Below, in pieces: positions 44,820-53,221 of a stretch of DNA of 64,000 bases. Position numbers and translations under genes: made by a program. Source of the DNA: RGIG7213 sp045545665 (GTDB lineage Bacteria > Bacillota > Clostridia > Oscillospirales > CAG-272); assembly GCA_045545665.1 (NCBI GenBank), contig JAZQBL010000049.1, positions 1-64,000 on the forward strand, read 5' to 3'. Positions within the stretch are counted from its first letter, which is position 1; each line of letters begins with the position of its first letter. The notes under the pieces are model-generated. The model saw nothing but the letters and a program-made list of their open reading frames with translations. It did no database searches and was not told where the DNA came from.

Positions 44820-46016
44820 CTATTTGTTTTCAGATATCATATTAAGGAGTAATGCGGCGCCGCGCCTGTTTAAATCAGCACCTTTATCACCGAAAGTACC
44901 CGTGCTTATTACGGTATCATCGAAGAATGCAAGTACGTCGTCGCCTTTTTCCTCTGAAAGTATCGCACGGGTGATTCTTGCCGCATCATATTCACTTATC
45001 GGTTCGTTTGGCGAAAATACCGTTTTTTCATTGCTCGACACCTCTATCGGCAGACCGAGATTCAATGCAGTGATTATATATCCTCTTGCGTAAGATGAAA
45101 TTGCGGTATCATCTTCAAAACCCGTGTTCGTCTGCGTATATATGTCGGGTGAGTAATTTGCACATTTCATCGCCATTACGACAAAGTCACTTCTCGATAC
45201 CGTGCTTGACGGCGAAAAATACATATTATCTCCGATCTTTTCACCGACAAGTATTCCGCTTTCGGCAAGCTTCAGCGATGCGTACTGAGCTATGTCGTTT
45301 GACATATCCGAATAAACGATTCCCGACTTGTTTTTTGACGTTTTGACGGTAACTGTTGCAATATCGCTTACGTTTCCGTATTTGTCCATTACTCGGTAGG
45401 TGAACGAGTCTGTACCTTTAAAACCGCTGTGCGGGGTGTATTTGAATATTCCCGCCGCGCTGTCTGTAAAGGTGAGAAGGCCGTTTTCAGGCTGTGAGGT
45501 TATGATGTATTCCATCTCGTCACCGTCGCCGTCATCAGCTTTTAAGCGGGAAAAGACCGGAATATTCTCGGCAGTGTTTATTTTGAACGAGGTGCAGACG
45601 GGGGAAGAATTTTCTCGGTTTATCACGTATAAAAGACACTTTGCATCACCGCATCCGAGAGATATATCGAAAGAACACGATACGCTTGATACAGTCGGCT
45701 GAAACGTGAGAAATTCTATGCCGTCGGCACTTATGACCTGACCTGCAAAAACGTCAAGATTTCCGAATTTCAAGGTTCCGCATTTCGTGTCGGGCAGCGA
45801 TCTTATCGTAACGGAATCAAAATCGCCGTTTGTGATACCGTAAAAGTCGCTTTTGGTAAATGAAATATTCTCACCGTACGTACAGGTCTTGATGACCTTT
45901 ACGTCTTTTTTGATGAATTCCATACCGGGTGAAAGAATATTGCCGTATGCGTTATACGGAATCAGCGAAAAGACGGTAAAAGCAGTCAGAAAAAGACAAA
46001 GAAATTTTTTAAACAT
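44820..46016 (-). CDS. S-layer-homology-domain surface protein with Ig-like domain
   Basis: 398 residues. Signal peptide (FLCLFLTAFTVFSLIPYNAYG). A beta domain to ~150, a Big_9/cadherin-like domain ~165-235 (QPENGLLTFTDSAAGIFKYT, GFKGTDSFTYRV), then SLH repeats ~240-398 (SDMSNDIAQYASLKLAESGI, FSPSSTVSRSDFVVMAMKCA, DDTAISSYARGYIITALNLG). SLH domains bind pyruvylated wall polymer, so this is a wall-bound protein. Monocistronic, divergent from the cyclophilin genes. Confidence 0.87.
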   Translation of the reverse strand: MFKKFLCLFLTAFTVFSLIPYNAYGNILSPGMEFIKKDVKVIKTCTYGENISFTKSDFYGITNGDFDSVTIRSLPDTKCGTLKFGNLDVFAGQVISADGIEFLTFQPTVSSVSCSFDISLGCGDAKCLLYVINRENSSPVCTSFKINTAENIPVFSRLKADDGDGDEMEYIITSQPENGLLTFTDSAAGIFKYTPHSGFKGTDSFTYRVMDKYGNVSDIATVTVKTSKNKSGIVYSDMSNDIAQYASLKLAESGILVGEKIGDNMYFSPSSTVSRSDFVVMAMKCANYSPDIYTQTNTGFEDDTAISSYARGYIITALNLGLPIEVSSNEKTVFSPNEPISEYDAARITRAILSEEKGDDVLAFFDDTVISTGTFGDKGADLNRRGAALLLNMISENK

Positions 46017-46118
46017 ATTGACCCTCCCAAATTTTATACTATTATTTTGTACAGAAATAAAAGGCTTATTCGGGATTTTTTATACCTTGAATAATTTTAT
46101 AATAATTTTCCTTTTCTA

Positions 46119-46147
46119 TTGACATACAGAGCTTATTTTGGTAAAAT
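46119..46147 (+). promoter_or_regulatory. Sigma-A promoter of the cyclophilin operon
   Basis: TTGACA (46119-46124), 17-base spacer, TAAAAT (46142-46147), ~45 bases before ATG 46194. Near-consensus. Confidence 0.8.
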
Positions 46148-46193
46148 AATACGGATAAAAAAACTAAGTTGAAAAAAAGAAAGGATATGTATT

Positions 46194-46835
46194 ATGATCA
46201 AAAAAATCGTTGCATTAACAATGGCTGCGGTCCTTGCGGCAGTATCTTTCACATCATGTTCAAAAGTGAAAACACCCGAAAAGCAGGAAAGCTTTGACGT
46301 TACGACAAAGGAGATTGTAAACGTAGTAATGCTCCTTAACGACGGAAGAAGTATGGAATTTGAGCTTTATCCGAAAATAGCTCCCATAACGGTCCAGAAC
46401 TTCGTTGACCTTGCTACAAGCGGATTTTACGATGGACTTACCTTCCACAGAATAGTGTCGAATTTCGTTGTTCAGGGCGGCGACCCCAAGGGTAACGGCA
46501 CAGGCGGCTCGGGTACGACAATAAAGGGTGAGTTTAAAGAAAACGGAGTGGAAAATAACCTTTCACACACTAAAGGCGTTATTTCAATGGCGCGTCAGTC
46601 AAGTCTTACAGGACAGATGGAAAACGAAGTTGACACGCTTATGGACAGTGCAACGTCACAGTTCTTTATCGTGCTTTCAAACAGCGCAAAGTCATCTCTT
46701 GACGGTAAGTATGCAGGCTTCGGAAAAATGACGAAGGGCTTCGACGTACTTGAAGAGCTTGGCACAGTTGCTGTTGACGATAATGATAAGCCCTTGGAGG
46801 ATATCGTAATAAACAGCGTAAGAGTTGCTGATTAA
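46194..46835 (+). CDS. Peptidyl-prolyl cis-trans isomerase, cyclophilin-type lipoprotein
   Basis: 213 residues. Lipoprotein signal ending FTSC (Cys ~22), then a cyclophilin domain: ITVQNFVDLATSGFYDGLTF, HRIVSNFVVQGGDPKGNGTG (catalytic Arg, Phe, Gln), ISMARQSS and SQFFIVLSNS. It folds exported proteins on the outer face of the membrane. An insertion with LTGQMENEVDTLMDSATS enlarges the loop before SQFF. It is followed after 11 bases by a cytoplasmic paralogue. Confidence 0.93.
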   Translation: MIKKIVALTMAAVLAAVSFTSCSKVKTPEKQESFDVTTKEIVNVVMLLNDGRSMEFELYPKIAPITVQNFVDLATSGFYDGLTFHRIVSNFVVQGGDPKGNGTGGSGTTIKGEFKENGVENNLSHTKGVISMARQSSLTGQMENEVDTLMDSATSQFFIVLSNSAKSSLDGKYAGFGKMTKGFDVLEELGTVAVDDNDKPLEDIVINSVRVAD

Positions 46836-46846
46836 GGAGAAAACAA

Positions 46847-47317
46847 ATGATAAAAATAACAATGGCAGACGGCGGTGTAATGACTCTCGAGCTTTATCCC
46901 GAGATAGCACCCAAAACAGTTGAAAACTTTGAAACACTTGTAAAAAAAGGATTTTATAACGGACTTATTTTCCACCGTGTTATCGCAGGCTTTATGATAC
47001 AGGGCGGCTGTCCCGACGGTAACGGAATGGGCGGTCCCGGATATTCCATAAAGGGTGAGTTTACGTCTAACGGATTTAAAAACGATCTTAAGCACACGAG
47101 AGGCGTTATCTCCATGGCAAGAGCACAGGATCCAAACTCCGCAGGTTCGCAGTTCTTTATAATGCATAACGACAGCCCCCACCTCGATGGAGATTATGCA
47201 GCATTCGGTAAGCTTGTTGAAGGATACGACGTTCTTGACAAGATAGCATCGGTTTCCACCGACTGGTTTGACAAACCCATGAAAGAACAGAAGATAGAAA
47301 AAATAGAGATTATTTAA
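46847..47317 (+). CDS. Peptidyl-prolyl cis-trans isomerase, cytoplasmic cyclophilin
   Basis: 156 residues, no signal peptide. Same active-site pattern as the lipoprotein upstream: FHRVIAGFMIQGGCPDGNGM, ISMARAQDPNSAGSQFFIMH, with a shorter loop. The tandem pair (exported plus cytoplasmic) looks like an ancient duplication; sequences differ widely outside motifs. AAGGAG precedes ATG. Confidence 0.95.
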   Translation: MIKITMADGGVMTLELYPEIAPKTVENFETLVKKGFYNGLIFHRVIAGFMIQGGCPDGNGMGGPGYSIKGEFTSNGFKNDLKHTRGVISMARAQDPNSAGSQFFIMHNDSPHLDGDYAAFGKLVEGYDVLDKIASVSTDWFDKPMKEQKIEKIEII

Positions 47318-47329
47318 GGAGAAAAAAGT

Positions 47330-48046
47330 ATGAAGTACGGTATTCAGCTTTACAGCATTCGCGATATAGCGATGAAAGACTTTGAGCAGGCAGTTGAAAA
47401 GGTTGCAAATATGGGTTATAAAATGATAGAGTTTGCAGGCTTTTTCGGCAGAACGGCAGATGAAGTAAACAAGCTTCTTGCAGACAACGGCGTTGAGCTT
47501 TGGGGTACACACTCAAGCTTTGACGATCTCGTAAATAACTTTGACGAAACAGTCGCTTTCCATAAGGCTATCGGCAACAAAAACTATATCATTCCTTCGT
47601 ACGATTTTTCAACAAAAGAAAAAATAGATGGATTCGTTGAGCTTGTAAACAAGTACCAGCCCTTGCTTGAAAAAGAGGGCATACGTCTTGCTTTCCACAA
47701 CCACAGCTATGAATTCAGACCTAACGACGACGGAATGATCCCGTGGGAAAGCATAATAAACAGAACGTCACTGTATCTTGAAATAGATACGTACTGGGCA
47801 TTTGACGGCGGACTTGACCCTGTCCAAAGCCTTGAAGAATACAAGGACAGACTTATCTGCATCCATTTGAAGGATGGCTTCAAAGGCGGTAAGGGTATAC
47901 CGCTCGGCAAGGGCGAAGCTCCCGTTAAAGCAGTTCACGCAAAAGCAGTCGAACTCGGCTTGCCCATAATCGTCGAAAGTGAAACGCTCACACCCAGCGG
48001 AGAAGACGAGTGCCGCACGTGCTTTGAGTACCTTATGGCACTTTAA
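47330..48046 (+). CDS. Sugar phosphate isomerase/epimerase (AP endonuclease-2 TIM barrel)
   Basis: 238 residues. MKYGIQLYSIRDIAMKDFEQ start, then metal ligands of the xylose-isomerase-like barrel: LAFHNHSYEFR, YLEIDTYWA, ICIHLKDG and the final PIIVESETL. Likely acts on a ketose or inositol derivative; the Gfo/Idh/MocA enzyme at 31815 could work in the same type of pathway but is distant. Follows the cyclophilin by 12 bases with AAGGAG. Confidence 0.9.
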   Translation: MKYGIQLYSIRDIAMKDFEQAVEKVANMGYKMIEFAGFFGRTADEVNKLLADNGVELWGTHSSFDDLVNNFDETVAFHKAIGNKNYIIPSYDFSTKEKIDGFVELVNKYQPLLEKEGIRLAFHNHSYEFRPNDDGMIPWESIINRTSLYLEIDTYWAFDGGLDPVQSLEEYKDRLICIHLKDGFKGGKGIPLGKGEAPVKAVHAKAVELGLPIIVESETLTPSGEDECRTCFEYLMAL

Positions 48047-48068
48047 TTGAATAAAAAATAAGAATTAA

Positions 48069-48101
48069 AGATCGGCAAGGGATTGGTTCCTTTGCCGATC
48101 T
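48069..48101. terminator. Hairpin terminator between convergent genes
   Basis: AGATCGGCAAGG (48069-48080) pairs with CCTTTGCCGATCT (48089-48101) with one bulge. The T run is poor on both strands, so termination is inferred from position and stem strength. Confidence 0.55.
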
Positions 48102-48144
48102 GTGTTATTACTTATTGAAGAATGAAAAATCGGATCGAATAAAT

Positions 48145-48648
48145 TTACTGCATTTCGACGTCAAAAGTCAAAGCGAAGACGATATGCAGTTCTTTTGTGT
48201 CATCGTTCCATATAGCTGCTGTTGCGGAGTCTGTTCCTGTTTCCTCACTTCTGAAATAATAATATATATTTTCACCTTCAGGTGTTGAAAGCGACAATTT
48301 TTCGTATGCTTTTTTAAAGTATTCTGTCGTCTTTTGTTCAAGGTCGATCTTTGCCCATTCGGCGATGTTTGCAATTTTATCAAGCGTATTTGTTTCGGAT
48401 GCAGAAAGCTCGGCTTTTATTACAGCAAAGCCCGTGCAATCTTCCGTTACGGAATCGTGTATTACGTTTATTACGGCATCATCGGGAAGTGTAAGATCCA
48501 TTCCGCGCTCCATCGCTTCTGCGTAAAGGGAAGGATCGTTTTTCCCGATCTGATACCACACGTATCCCGTTTTTTCTTCTTCCGAGCATGAGCAGAGCTG
48601 TAAACAAAATATAAATACCGTTAAGAGCAGTAAAACTGTTTTTTTCAT
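48145..48648 (-). CDS. Small lipoprotein of unknown function
   Basis: 167 residues. Signal MKKTVLLLLTVFIFCLQLCSC with lipobox ending at Cys 21. The mature part (~146 residues) is acidic, alpha/beta, with GYVWYQIGKNDPSLYAEAME and a final strand-rich section (NIYYYFRSEETG, LHIVFALTFDVEM). No recognised family and no operon partner. Confidence 0.72.
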   Translation of the reverse strand: MKKTVLLLLTVFIFCLQLCSCSEEEKTGYVWYQIGKNDPSLYAEAMERGMDLTLPDDAVINVIHDSVTEDCTGFAVIKAELSASETNTLDKIANIAEWAKIDLEQKTTEYFKKAYEKLSLSTPEGENIYYYFRSEETGTDSATAAIWNDDTKELHIVFALTFDVEMQ

Positions 48649-48737
48649 CTTGATACCTCACTTTTTTTAGATTGTAACATCATTTCACCAAAAAATCAAG
48701 ACGTATACAAAAAATGCGTATGAATGACAAATTTCTG

Positions 48738-48766
48738 TTGATTTTTTTCTTATTTTGTGGTAGTAT
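48738..48766 (+). promoter_or_regulatory. Sigma-A promoter of the GH99-like gene
   Basis: TTGATT (48738-48743), 17-base spacer, TAGTAT (48761-48766), 39 bases before ATG 48806. Confidence 0.62.
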
Positions 48767-48805
48767 AAAAACAGTAAAAAACATCGCATTTGAAAGGAAT
48801 TTACG

Positions 48806-50587
48806 ATGAAAAACTATATTGATCTTTATCAGGATACGTGGGCTGCATCCGATGACTTGAAAAGGGAATTGCCTCTTGAAGTAAAGGTTTCGGAAAAAGA
48901 CAGAAAAGTCGGCATTTTCTACTTTATGTGGCATCAGGGAAAAGACCGCGGATTTATGGATCACTCTTTGGCATACGCCATGGGAGGAATCGAGGAATTT
49001 GAAAAGGTTATGGCATCGGGAAGTCTTGGCTTCGGACACTATTGGGCAGAGCCTTATTTCGGTTACTACCGTTCTGACGACGAATGGGTAATAAGAAAGC
49101 ACGTATACGAGCTTGCAGATGCCGGAATCGACTTCATTTTCTTTGACGTAACGAACGGTCTTATATACCGTCCCGTTTGCGAAACGATATTGAAGGTATG
49201 GAGCGAGGTACAAAAAGAAGGCTATAAAGTACCGCAGATAATGTTCCACGCGGGTGACAGCTTCGACAACGCAAAAAAATCGTTCGATGCTTTGTGGGAT
49301 GCTTTTTATGCAGAAGGAAAATTCAAGGAGCTTTGGTTTGAATGGGAAAACAAACCTCTCTTCTTTGCACCTCCGAGCTTCGTGGAGTCACTCCCCGAGG
49401 AAAAGAAAAACTTTTTCACGTTCAGACGCTCCTGGGCAAACACAAATGATTCCTGGTATACGGACACAGACGGAAAAAATGCGTGGCCCTGGGCGGATAT
49501 GCATCCGCAGAAGCCGGGAAGATCCGCAACGGGTGAAATAGAACAGGCGATCGTAATGAGCGGATTCTGGGTAAACGGAAGCTACGGAACAAATGCAGGC
49601 AGAAGCTACAGCGGCGGTGTTCAGCCTCCGAACGAAAAAGAAAGGGACTACGGCTTTTCGCTCGTTAATAAGACCTCTCCTTTGGGACTTGCATTCCAGG
49701 AGCAGTTTGATCACGCAATAAACAATATCGACCCTTCCTGTCTTATGATAATCGGCTGGAATGAATGGTGGGCAGGCAGATGGGATAACTATCTTCCCGG
49801 CGGAAAAAATCCCGCACAGGGGCAGAGAATAGCCAATACGTATATAGTTGAAGAAACGGATCCGAACAGACAGAATTATTTTGTCGATAATCTCAACGGC
49901 GAATATTCACGTGACGTAGAAGCTGTAAACGGCCTTTACAAAGATAATTACTATTATCAGATGGTTTCCAATATCAGAAGATATAAGGGTACAAGAGAAA
50001 TACCGAAAGCATCGGGACAAAAGACGATAGATATAAACGCTTGTCCCTGCCAGTGGGAAAACGTCGGCCCCGAATATCTTGACTATAAAGGCGACACCGT
50101 AAGACGTGACGCTATGTCGTATGTCGGCGGATATCACTATACAAACGATACAGGCAGAAACGACTTTGTGAAAATGAAGGTCTCAACCGATGATGAATAC
50201 GTGTATTTCTACGCTGAATGTGCTGAAAATATAACATCTCCCGTCGGAACGAACTGGATGAATCTTTTCATAAATTCCGACCGAAACGTATCAACGGGAT
50301 GGCACGGATACAACTACATTATAAACAGATATCAAAACGGAGATCTTGCATCCGTTGAGCTTTTCAAAGACGGAGAATGGCTGCTCAAAAAAATCGGCGA
50401 TGCCGAATATACGGTGAACGGTAACATTATGCAGATAAAAGTTGCAAAATCTCTTATAGGAGTTGACAAAACTTTTGAATTCAAATGGGCAGATAATTCC
50501 GTTGCAGACGGTGATATAATGCACTTTATGGACAGAGGCGACGCAGCACCGAACGAAAGATTCAATTACGTATTTATAAAAGAATAA
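48806..50587 (+). CDS. Glycoside hydrolase family 99/71-like protein with C-terminal CBM9-like domain
   Basis: 593 residues. N-terminal part (~30-370) has a TIM-barrel glycosidase look: KVGIFYFMWHQGKDRG, FGHYWAEPYFGYYRSDDEWV, HVYELADAGIDFIFFDVTNG, LMIIGWNEWWAGRW. C-terminal ~400-593 resembles a CBM9-like sugar-binding beta sandwich (MKVSTDDEYVYFYAECAENI, NLFINSDRN). There is no signal peptide, unusual for such a large carbohydrate-active protein, so it may act on imported oligosaccharide. The catalytic residues cannot be fixed by eye. Monocistronic between promoter and terminator. Confidence 0.75.
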   Translation: MKNYIDLYQDTWAASDDLKRELPLEVKVSEKDRKVGIFYFMWHQGKDRGFMDHSLAYAMGGIEEFEKVMASGSLGFGHYWAEPYFGYYRSDDEWVIRKHVYELADAGIDFIFFDVTNGLIYRPVCETILKVWSEVQKEGYKVPQIMFHAGDSFDNAKKSFDALWDAFYAEGKFKELWFEWENKPLFFAPPSFVESLPEEKKNFFTFRRSWANTNDSWYTDTDGKNAWPWADMHPQKPGRSATGEIEQAIVMSGFWVNGSYGTNAGRSYSGGVQPPNEKERDYGFSLVNKTSPLGLAFQEQFDHAINNIDPSCLMIIGWNEWWAGRWDNYLPGGKNPAQGQRIANTYIVEETDPNRQNYFVDNLNGEYSRDVEAVNGLYKDNYYYQMVSNIRRYKGTREIPKASGQKTIDINACPCQWENVGPEYLDYKGDTVRRDAMSYVGGYHYTNDTGRNDFVKMKVSTDDEYVYFYAECAENITSPVGTNWMNLFINSDRNVSTGWHGYNYIINRYQNGDLASVELFKDGEWLLKKIGDAEYTVNGNIMQIKVAKSLIGVDKTFEFKWADNSVADGDIMHFMDRGDAAPNERFNYVFIKE

Positions 50588-50596
50588 TCAAAATAG

Positions 50597-50638
50597 GCCG
50601 ACTTGATGTGTATTTTACAGTCAAAGTCGGCTTTTTTT
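50597..50638 (+). terminator. Terminator of the GH99-like gene
   Basis: GCCGACTTGA (50597-50606) pairs with TCAAAGTCGGC (50621-50631) with one bulged A, followed by TTTTTTT. Confidence 0.85.
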
Positions 50639-50671
50639 CAAAAAAAATAAAAAATCCCCCTGCGTAAGGTA

Positions 50672-50702
50672 TTGCTTGTGACGCTGGGTAATGGTGTAGA
50701 AT
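50672..50702 (+). promoter_or_regulatory. MerR-type promoter with 19-base spacer
   Basis: TTGCTT (50672-50677), a 19-base spacer and TAGAAT (50697-50702), directly before the MerR gene. Over-long spacers of 19-20 bases are the hallmark of promoters twisted into activity by MerR regulators. The spacer includes GTGACGC, and GCGT/ACGC flank the -35 region as a loose inverted repeat. Autoregulation is inferred. Confidence 0.5.
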
Positions 50703-50725
50703 AAGGACACAAGGAGGTGAAAGCT

Positions 50726-51451
50726 ATGTCAAAGTACACGACGGGAGAAATTGCCAAGCTTTGCGGTGTATCTGTAAGAACGGTACAGTACTACGATTCA
50801 AGAAACATTCTTTCTCCGAGTGAGCTTTCCGAAGGCGGCAGACGGCTTTATTCCGAGGATGACGTAAAGCGGATGCACATTATTTGCTTTCTTCGTGAAG
50901 CAGGTCTTTCGATAAACAGTATCGGCGAGCTGTTTGAAGACGAGCATCCGAAAAAGATAATATCCGTTATTCTGGAACAGCACGAGCTGCAACTCAAAAA
51001 AGAGATAGAGGAAGGCGAAAAAAAGCTCGGTATTGTGGAAAGAGTAAAGCGGGAATTGAAAGAAGTTGAAAATTTCTCCGTTGAATCTATCGGTGATATA
51101 GCGTACAGTATGAAACGAAAAGACAAACTCAGAAAAATGAGGCTGTTCATGATCTTAAGCGGTATTCCCATAACCGCACTGCAGTGGGTGTCCATTATAC
51201 TCTGGATAACCAAAGGCTTCTGGTGGCTGTTCGTCATTTGGGCGTGTATTGCAATACCGTGGGGAATTGCCGTGTCCGTTTATTATTTCAACCACGTCGC
51301 TTACATCTGTCCTGAATGCCACGAGGTTTTTAAACCGAGATTTAAAGAGGCATTCTTTGCGTATCACACACCGAAAATGCGTAAACTCACCTGCCCTAAG
51401 TGCGGCAGAGTCGGATTGTGCGTTGAAGTATACGCAGAAAAAGAAAAATAA
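50726..51451 (+). CDS. MerR-family regulator with two transmembrane helices and a zinc ribbon
   Basis: 241 residues from ATG 50726, with AGGAGGTGA at the right distance; a GTG three codons earlier is inside that site. MerR winged helix (~1-70: YTTGEIAKLCGVSVRTVQYY, GGRRLYSEDDVKRM), a dimer coiled coil (~75-115), two membrane helices (~139-160, LFMILSGIPITALQWVSII; ~165-187, FWWLFVIWACIAIPWGIAV) and a C-terminal zinc ribbon (YICPECHEVF and LTCPKCGRVG). The effector domain is thus membrane-bound, so DNA binding may respond to a membrane or metal/redox cue. Its own promoter has the MerR spacer. Confidence 0.85.
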   Translation: MSKYTTGEIAKLCGVSVRTVQYYDSRNILSPSELSEGGRRLYSEDDVKRMHIICFLREAGLSINSIGELFEDEHPKKIISVILEQHELQLKKEIEEGEKKLGIVERVKRELKEVENFSVESIGDIAYSMKRKDKLRKMRLFMILSGIPITALQWVSIILWITKGFWWLFVIWACIAIPWGIAVSVYYFNHVAYICPECHEVFKPRFKEAFFAYHTPKMRKLTCPKCGRVGLCVEVYAEKEK

Positions 51452-51466
51452 GCTTCAGTAAAACGA

Positions 51467-51503
51467 AGATCCCTGCTTTGATTATCTGTCAAAGCAGGGA
51501 TCT
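51467..51503. terminator. Bidirectional terminator between MerR and AbrB genes
   Basis: A 15-bp perfect stem (51467-51481 with 51489-51503, AGATCCCTGCTTTGA), loop TTATCTG, followed by TTTGTAATTTTT; the left flank supplies TTCGTTTT on the minus strand. Confidence 0.88.
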
Positions 51504-51536
51504 TTTGTAATTTTTAAAACGGTTTTCAAATATACA

Positions 51537-51788
51537 TTACTGTACGAGATGACGGAGCGCTTCAAGACACTCAGGGCATATAAGCTTGCCCTTGTAATAA
51601 GAAACGCTTTCGGCGTTTCCGCAGAAAATACAAGCGGGAAAATATTTTTTAAGGATAATCTTGTTGTCTTCTGTGAAGATCTCGACTGCATCCTTCGTGT
51701 CGATACCCATTGTTTTTCTGATCTCTATGGGAAGAACTATTCTTCCAAGCTCGTCAATCTTTCTTACTATACCGGTTGATTTCATCAT
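51537..51788 (-). CDS. AbrB/SpoVT-family transition-state regulator with zinc ribbon
   Basis: 83 residues from ATG 51788 (GGGGGT eight bases before; an in-frame ATG five codons earlier lies on that site). N-terminal swapped-hairpin AbrB DNA-binding domain: STGIVRKIDELGRIVLPIEI, RKTMGIDTKDAVEIF. The C-terminal third is a small zinc ribbon, CIFCGNAES then LICPECLEAL, as in a common Clostridia AbrB subtype. It probably represses transition-state or sporulation genes; spmA-spmB are divergent from it 150 bases away. Confidence 0.9.
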   Translation of the reverse strand: MMKSTGIVRKIDELGRIVLPIEIRKTMGIDTKDAVEIFTEDNKIILKKYFPACIFCGNAESVSYYKGKLICPECLEALRHLVQ

Positions 51789-51940
51789 AACGTTTACCCC
51801 CATTTATGAAATTATATTATGTATCCTATGTTAAAAATATAACAAATTTAAGCTTTTATTTGAATAGGAAAAAAGAACATAAAATAGGATACAAATGAAA
51901 TAATGGAAATTAATAACACGTATATGTCGTAATTTGTCGA

Positions 51941-52528
51941 ATGGATAGGCTGTATATGATAGGAATAATTTTTGCTGTAATGGTACTTTCTTCGCTTGCT
52001 TTTGCAATACCGTGCGGAAATGCAAATGCACTTGCAAATGCTGTTTTTGATGGTGCATCATCTGCTGTGAGCCTTACTGTAACGCTTATATCCGTAATGT
52101 GTCTTTGGTGCGGAATAATGAACGTATTTGAAAAAAAGGGACTTATAAAAAAGTTTTCACACCTCATCTCACCCATACTGCGTATCGTTTTTCCCGATGC
52201 TTACAAAAAGGGACTGTGCGACGAAATATCGCTTAATATAAGTGCAAACGTGCTGGGCATGGGCAACGCCGCAACACCGTTCGGAATATCGGCGATGAAG
52301 CACCTCAACTCTTTAAATCCCACCCCTTTACGCGCAAGCGACGATATGGTAATGCTTGCGGTGCTGAATACGGCAAGCGTTGACCTTTTTCCCGCAACCC
52401 TTATAGCTTTAAGGCAAAGCGCAGGCGCTGAAACCGTGTACGAAATAATAATACCGACTGCTGTAACCTCTTTCATCACCGTCGTATTCGCTGTCGTGAT
52501 TACAAAAATATTTTCTCGGGTGTTTTAA
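51941..52528 (+). CDS. spmA: Spore maturation protein A
   Basis: 195 residues, membrane protein with a nucleoside-recognition/Gate domain (LISVMCLWCGIMNVFEKKGL, NISANVLGMGNAATPFGISA, MLAVLNTASVDLFPATLIAL). Needed for spore core dehydration. The start is uncertain: ATG 51941 has no clear ribosome-binding site, while ATG 51956 follows GGATAGG. It overlaps spmB by one base (TAATG). Confidence 0.92.
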   Translation: MDRLYMIGIIFAVMVLSSLAFAIPCGNANALANAVFDGASSAVSLTVTLISVMCLWCGIMNVFEKKGLIKKFSHLISPILRIVFPDAYKKGLCDEISLNISANVLGMGNAATPFGISAMKHLNSLNPTPLRASDDMVMLAVLNTASVDLFPATLIALRQSAGAETVYEIIIPTAVTSFITVVFAVVITKIFSRVF

Positions 52529-53046
52529 TGGAGCTTTTTTCATATCTTGTTATCCCCGTACTTCTTTCTGTTATGGGAATAATTTTTCTGTTTGATAAAA
52601 ACGCATACGATGATTTTGTAAAGGGAGCACAAAATGGCTTGAAAACCGCCATATCACTTCTGCCGTCTTTTATTTTGCTGCTGATAGGAATAGGGATGTT
52701 TACATCCTCGGGTGCTGTTGATATCATATGCTCGTTTGTTTCTCCCGTACTTGAAAAACTCGGAGTCCCGAAGGAAATAACACCGTTGCTTATTTTACGC
52801 CCCGTATCCGGTTCAGGTTCACTTGCTATGGCAAACGAGCTGTTCGGTAAGTATTCACCAGACAGCTTTGCTTGCCTTGCGGCATCGGTTATTATGGGTT
52901 CCTCAGATACGCTTGTGTACGTTTTATCCGTTTATTTTTCATCGGCAGGCGTTAAAAAAACACGGCACGCTTTTTTGTGTGCATTTTTGACGATGGTATT
53001 TTGTATATTTCTTTCCTGCTTTGTATGCCGTATATTTTTTTCATAA
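52528..53046 (+). CDS. spmB: Spore maturation protein B
   Basis: 172 residues, membrane partner of SpmA with the second Gate domain: FVKGAQNGLKTAISLLPSFI, LLILRPVSGSGSLAMANELF, AASVIMGSSDTLVYVLSVYF. Standard length; coupled to spmA. A short gene follows after 33 bases. Confidence 0.93.
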   Translation: MELFSYLVIPVLLSVMGIIFLFDKNAYDDFVKGAQNGLKTAISLLPSFILLLIGIGMFTSSGAVDIICSFVSPVLEKLGVPKEITPLLILRPVSGSGSLAMANELFGKYSPDSFACLAASVIMGSSDTLVYVLSVYFSSAGVKKTRHAFLCAFLTMVFCIFLSCFVCRIFFS

Positions 53047-53079
53047 CGGCAAATGATAACAATGGAAAGGACGGTTTAT

Positions 53080-53220
53080 ATGAAAAATAATAAAAAAGTG
53101 AAAAAAGTGATACAAGCATATAAAAGCGCAGGGGATAAAACGGATCCCGACGGCTCTTATACGGGTATTCGCCGTGATGATACCGAGGCACGTCCCGTGC
53201 AGGATGCGGACGATCTTTGA
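53080..53220 (+). CDS. 46-residue acidic-tailed small protein
   Basis: A short frame from ATG 53080 to TGA 53220, with GAAAGGA eight bases before the start. The product has a Lys-rich start (MKNNKKVKKVIQAYKSAG) and a D-P-x-G-S-Y-T-G segment (TDPDGSYTGIRRD) ending PVQDADDL. The motif TDPxGSYTG...PVQDADDL feels like a recurrent small-protein pattern of Bacillota, but I cannot name a family. Codon use matches the neighbours. It trails spmB in the same operon, and its stop abuts the end of the sigma-G fragment on the other strand (53222). Confidence 0.7.
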   Translation: MKNNKKVKKVIQAYKSAGDKTDPDGSYTGIRRDDTEARPVQDADDL

Positions 53221-53221
53221 A

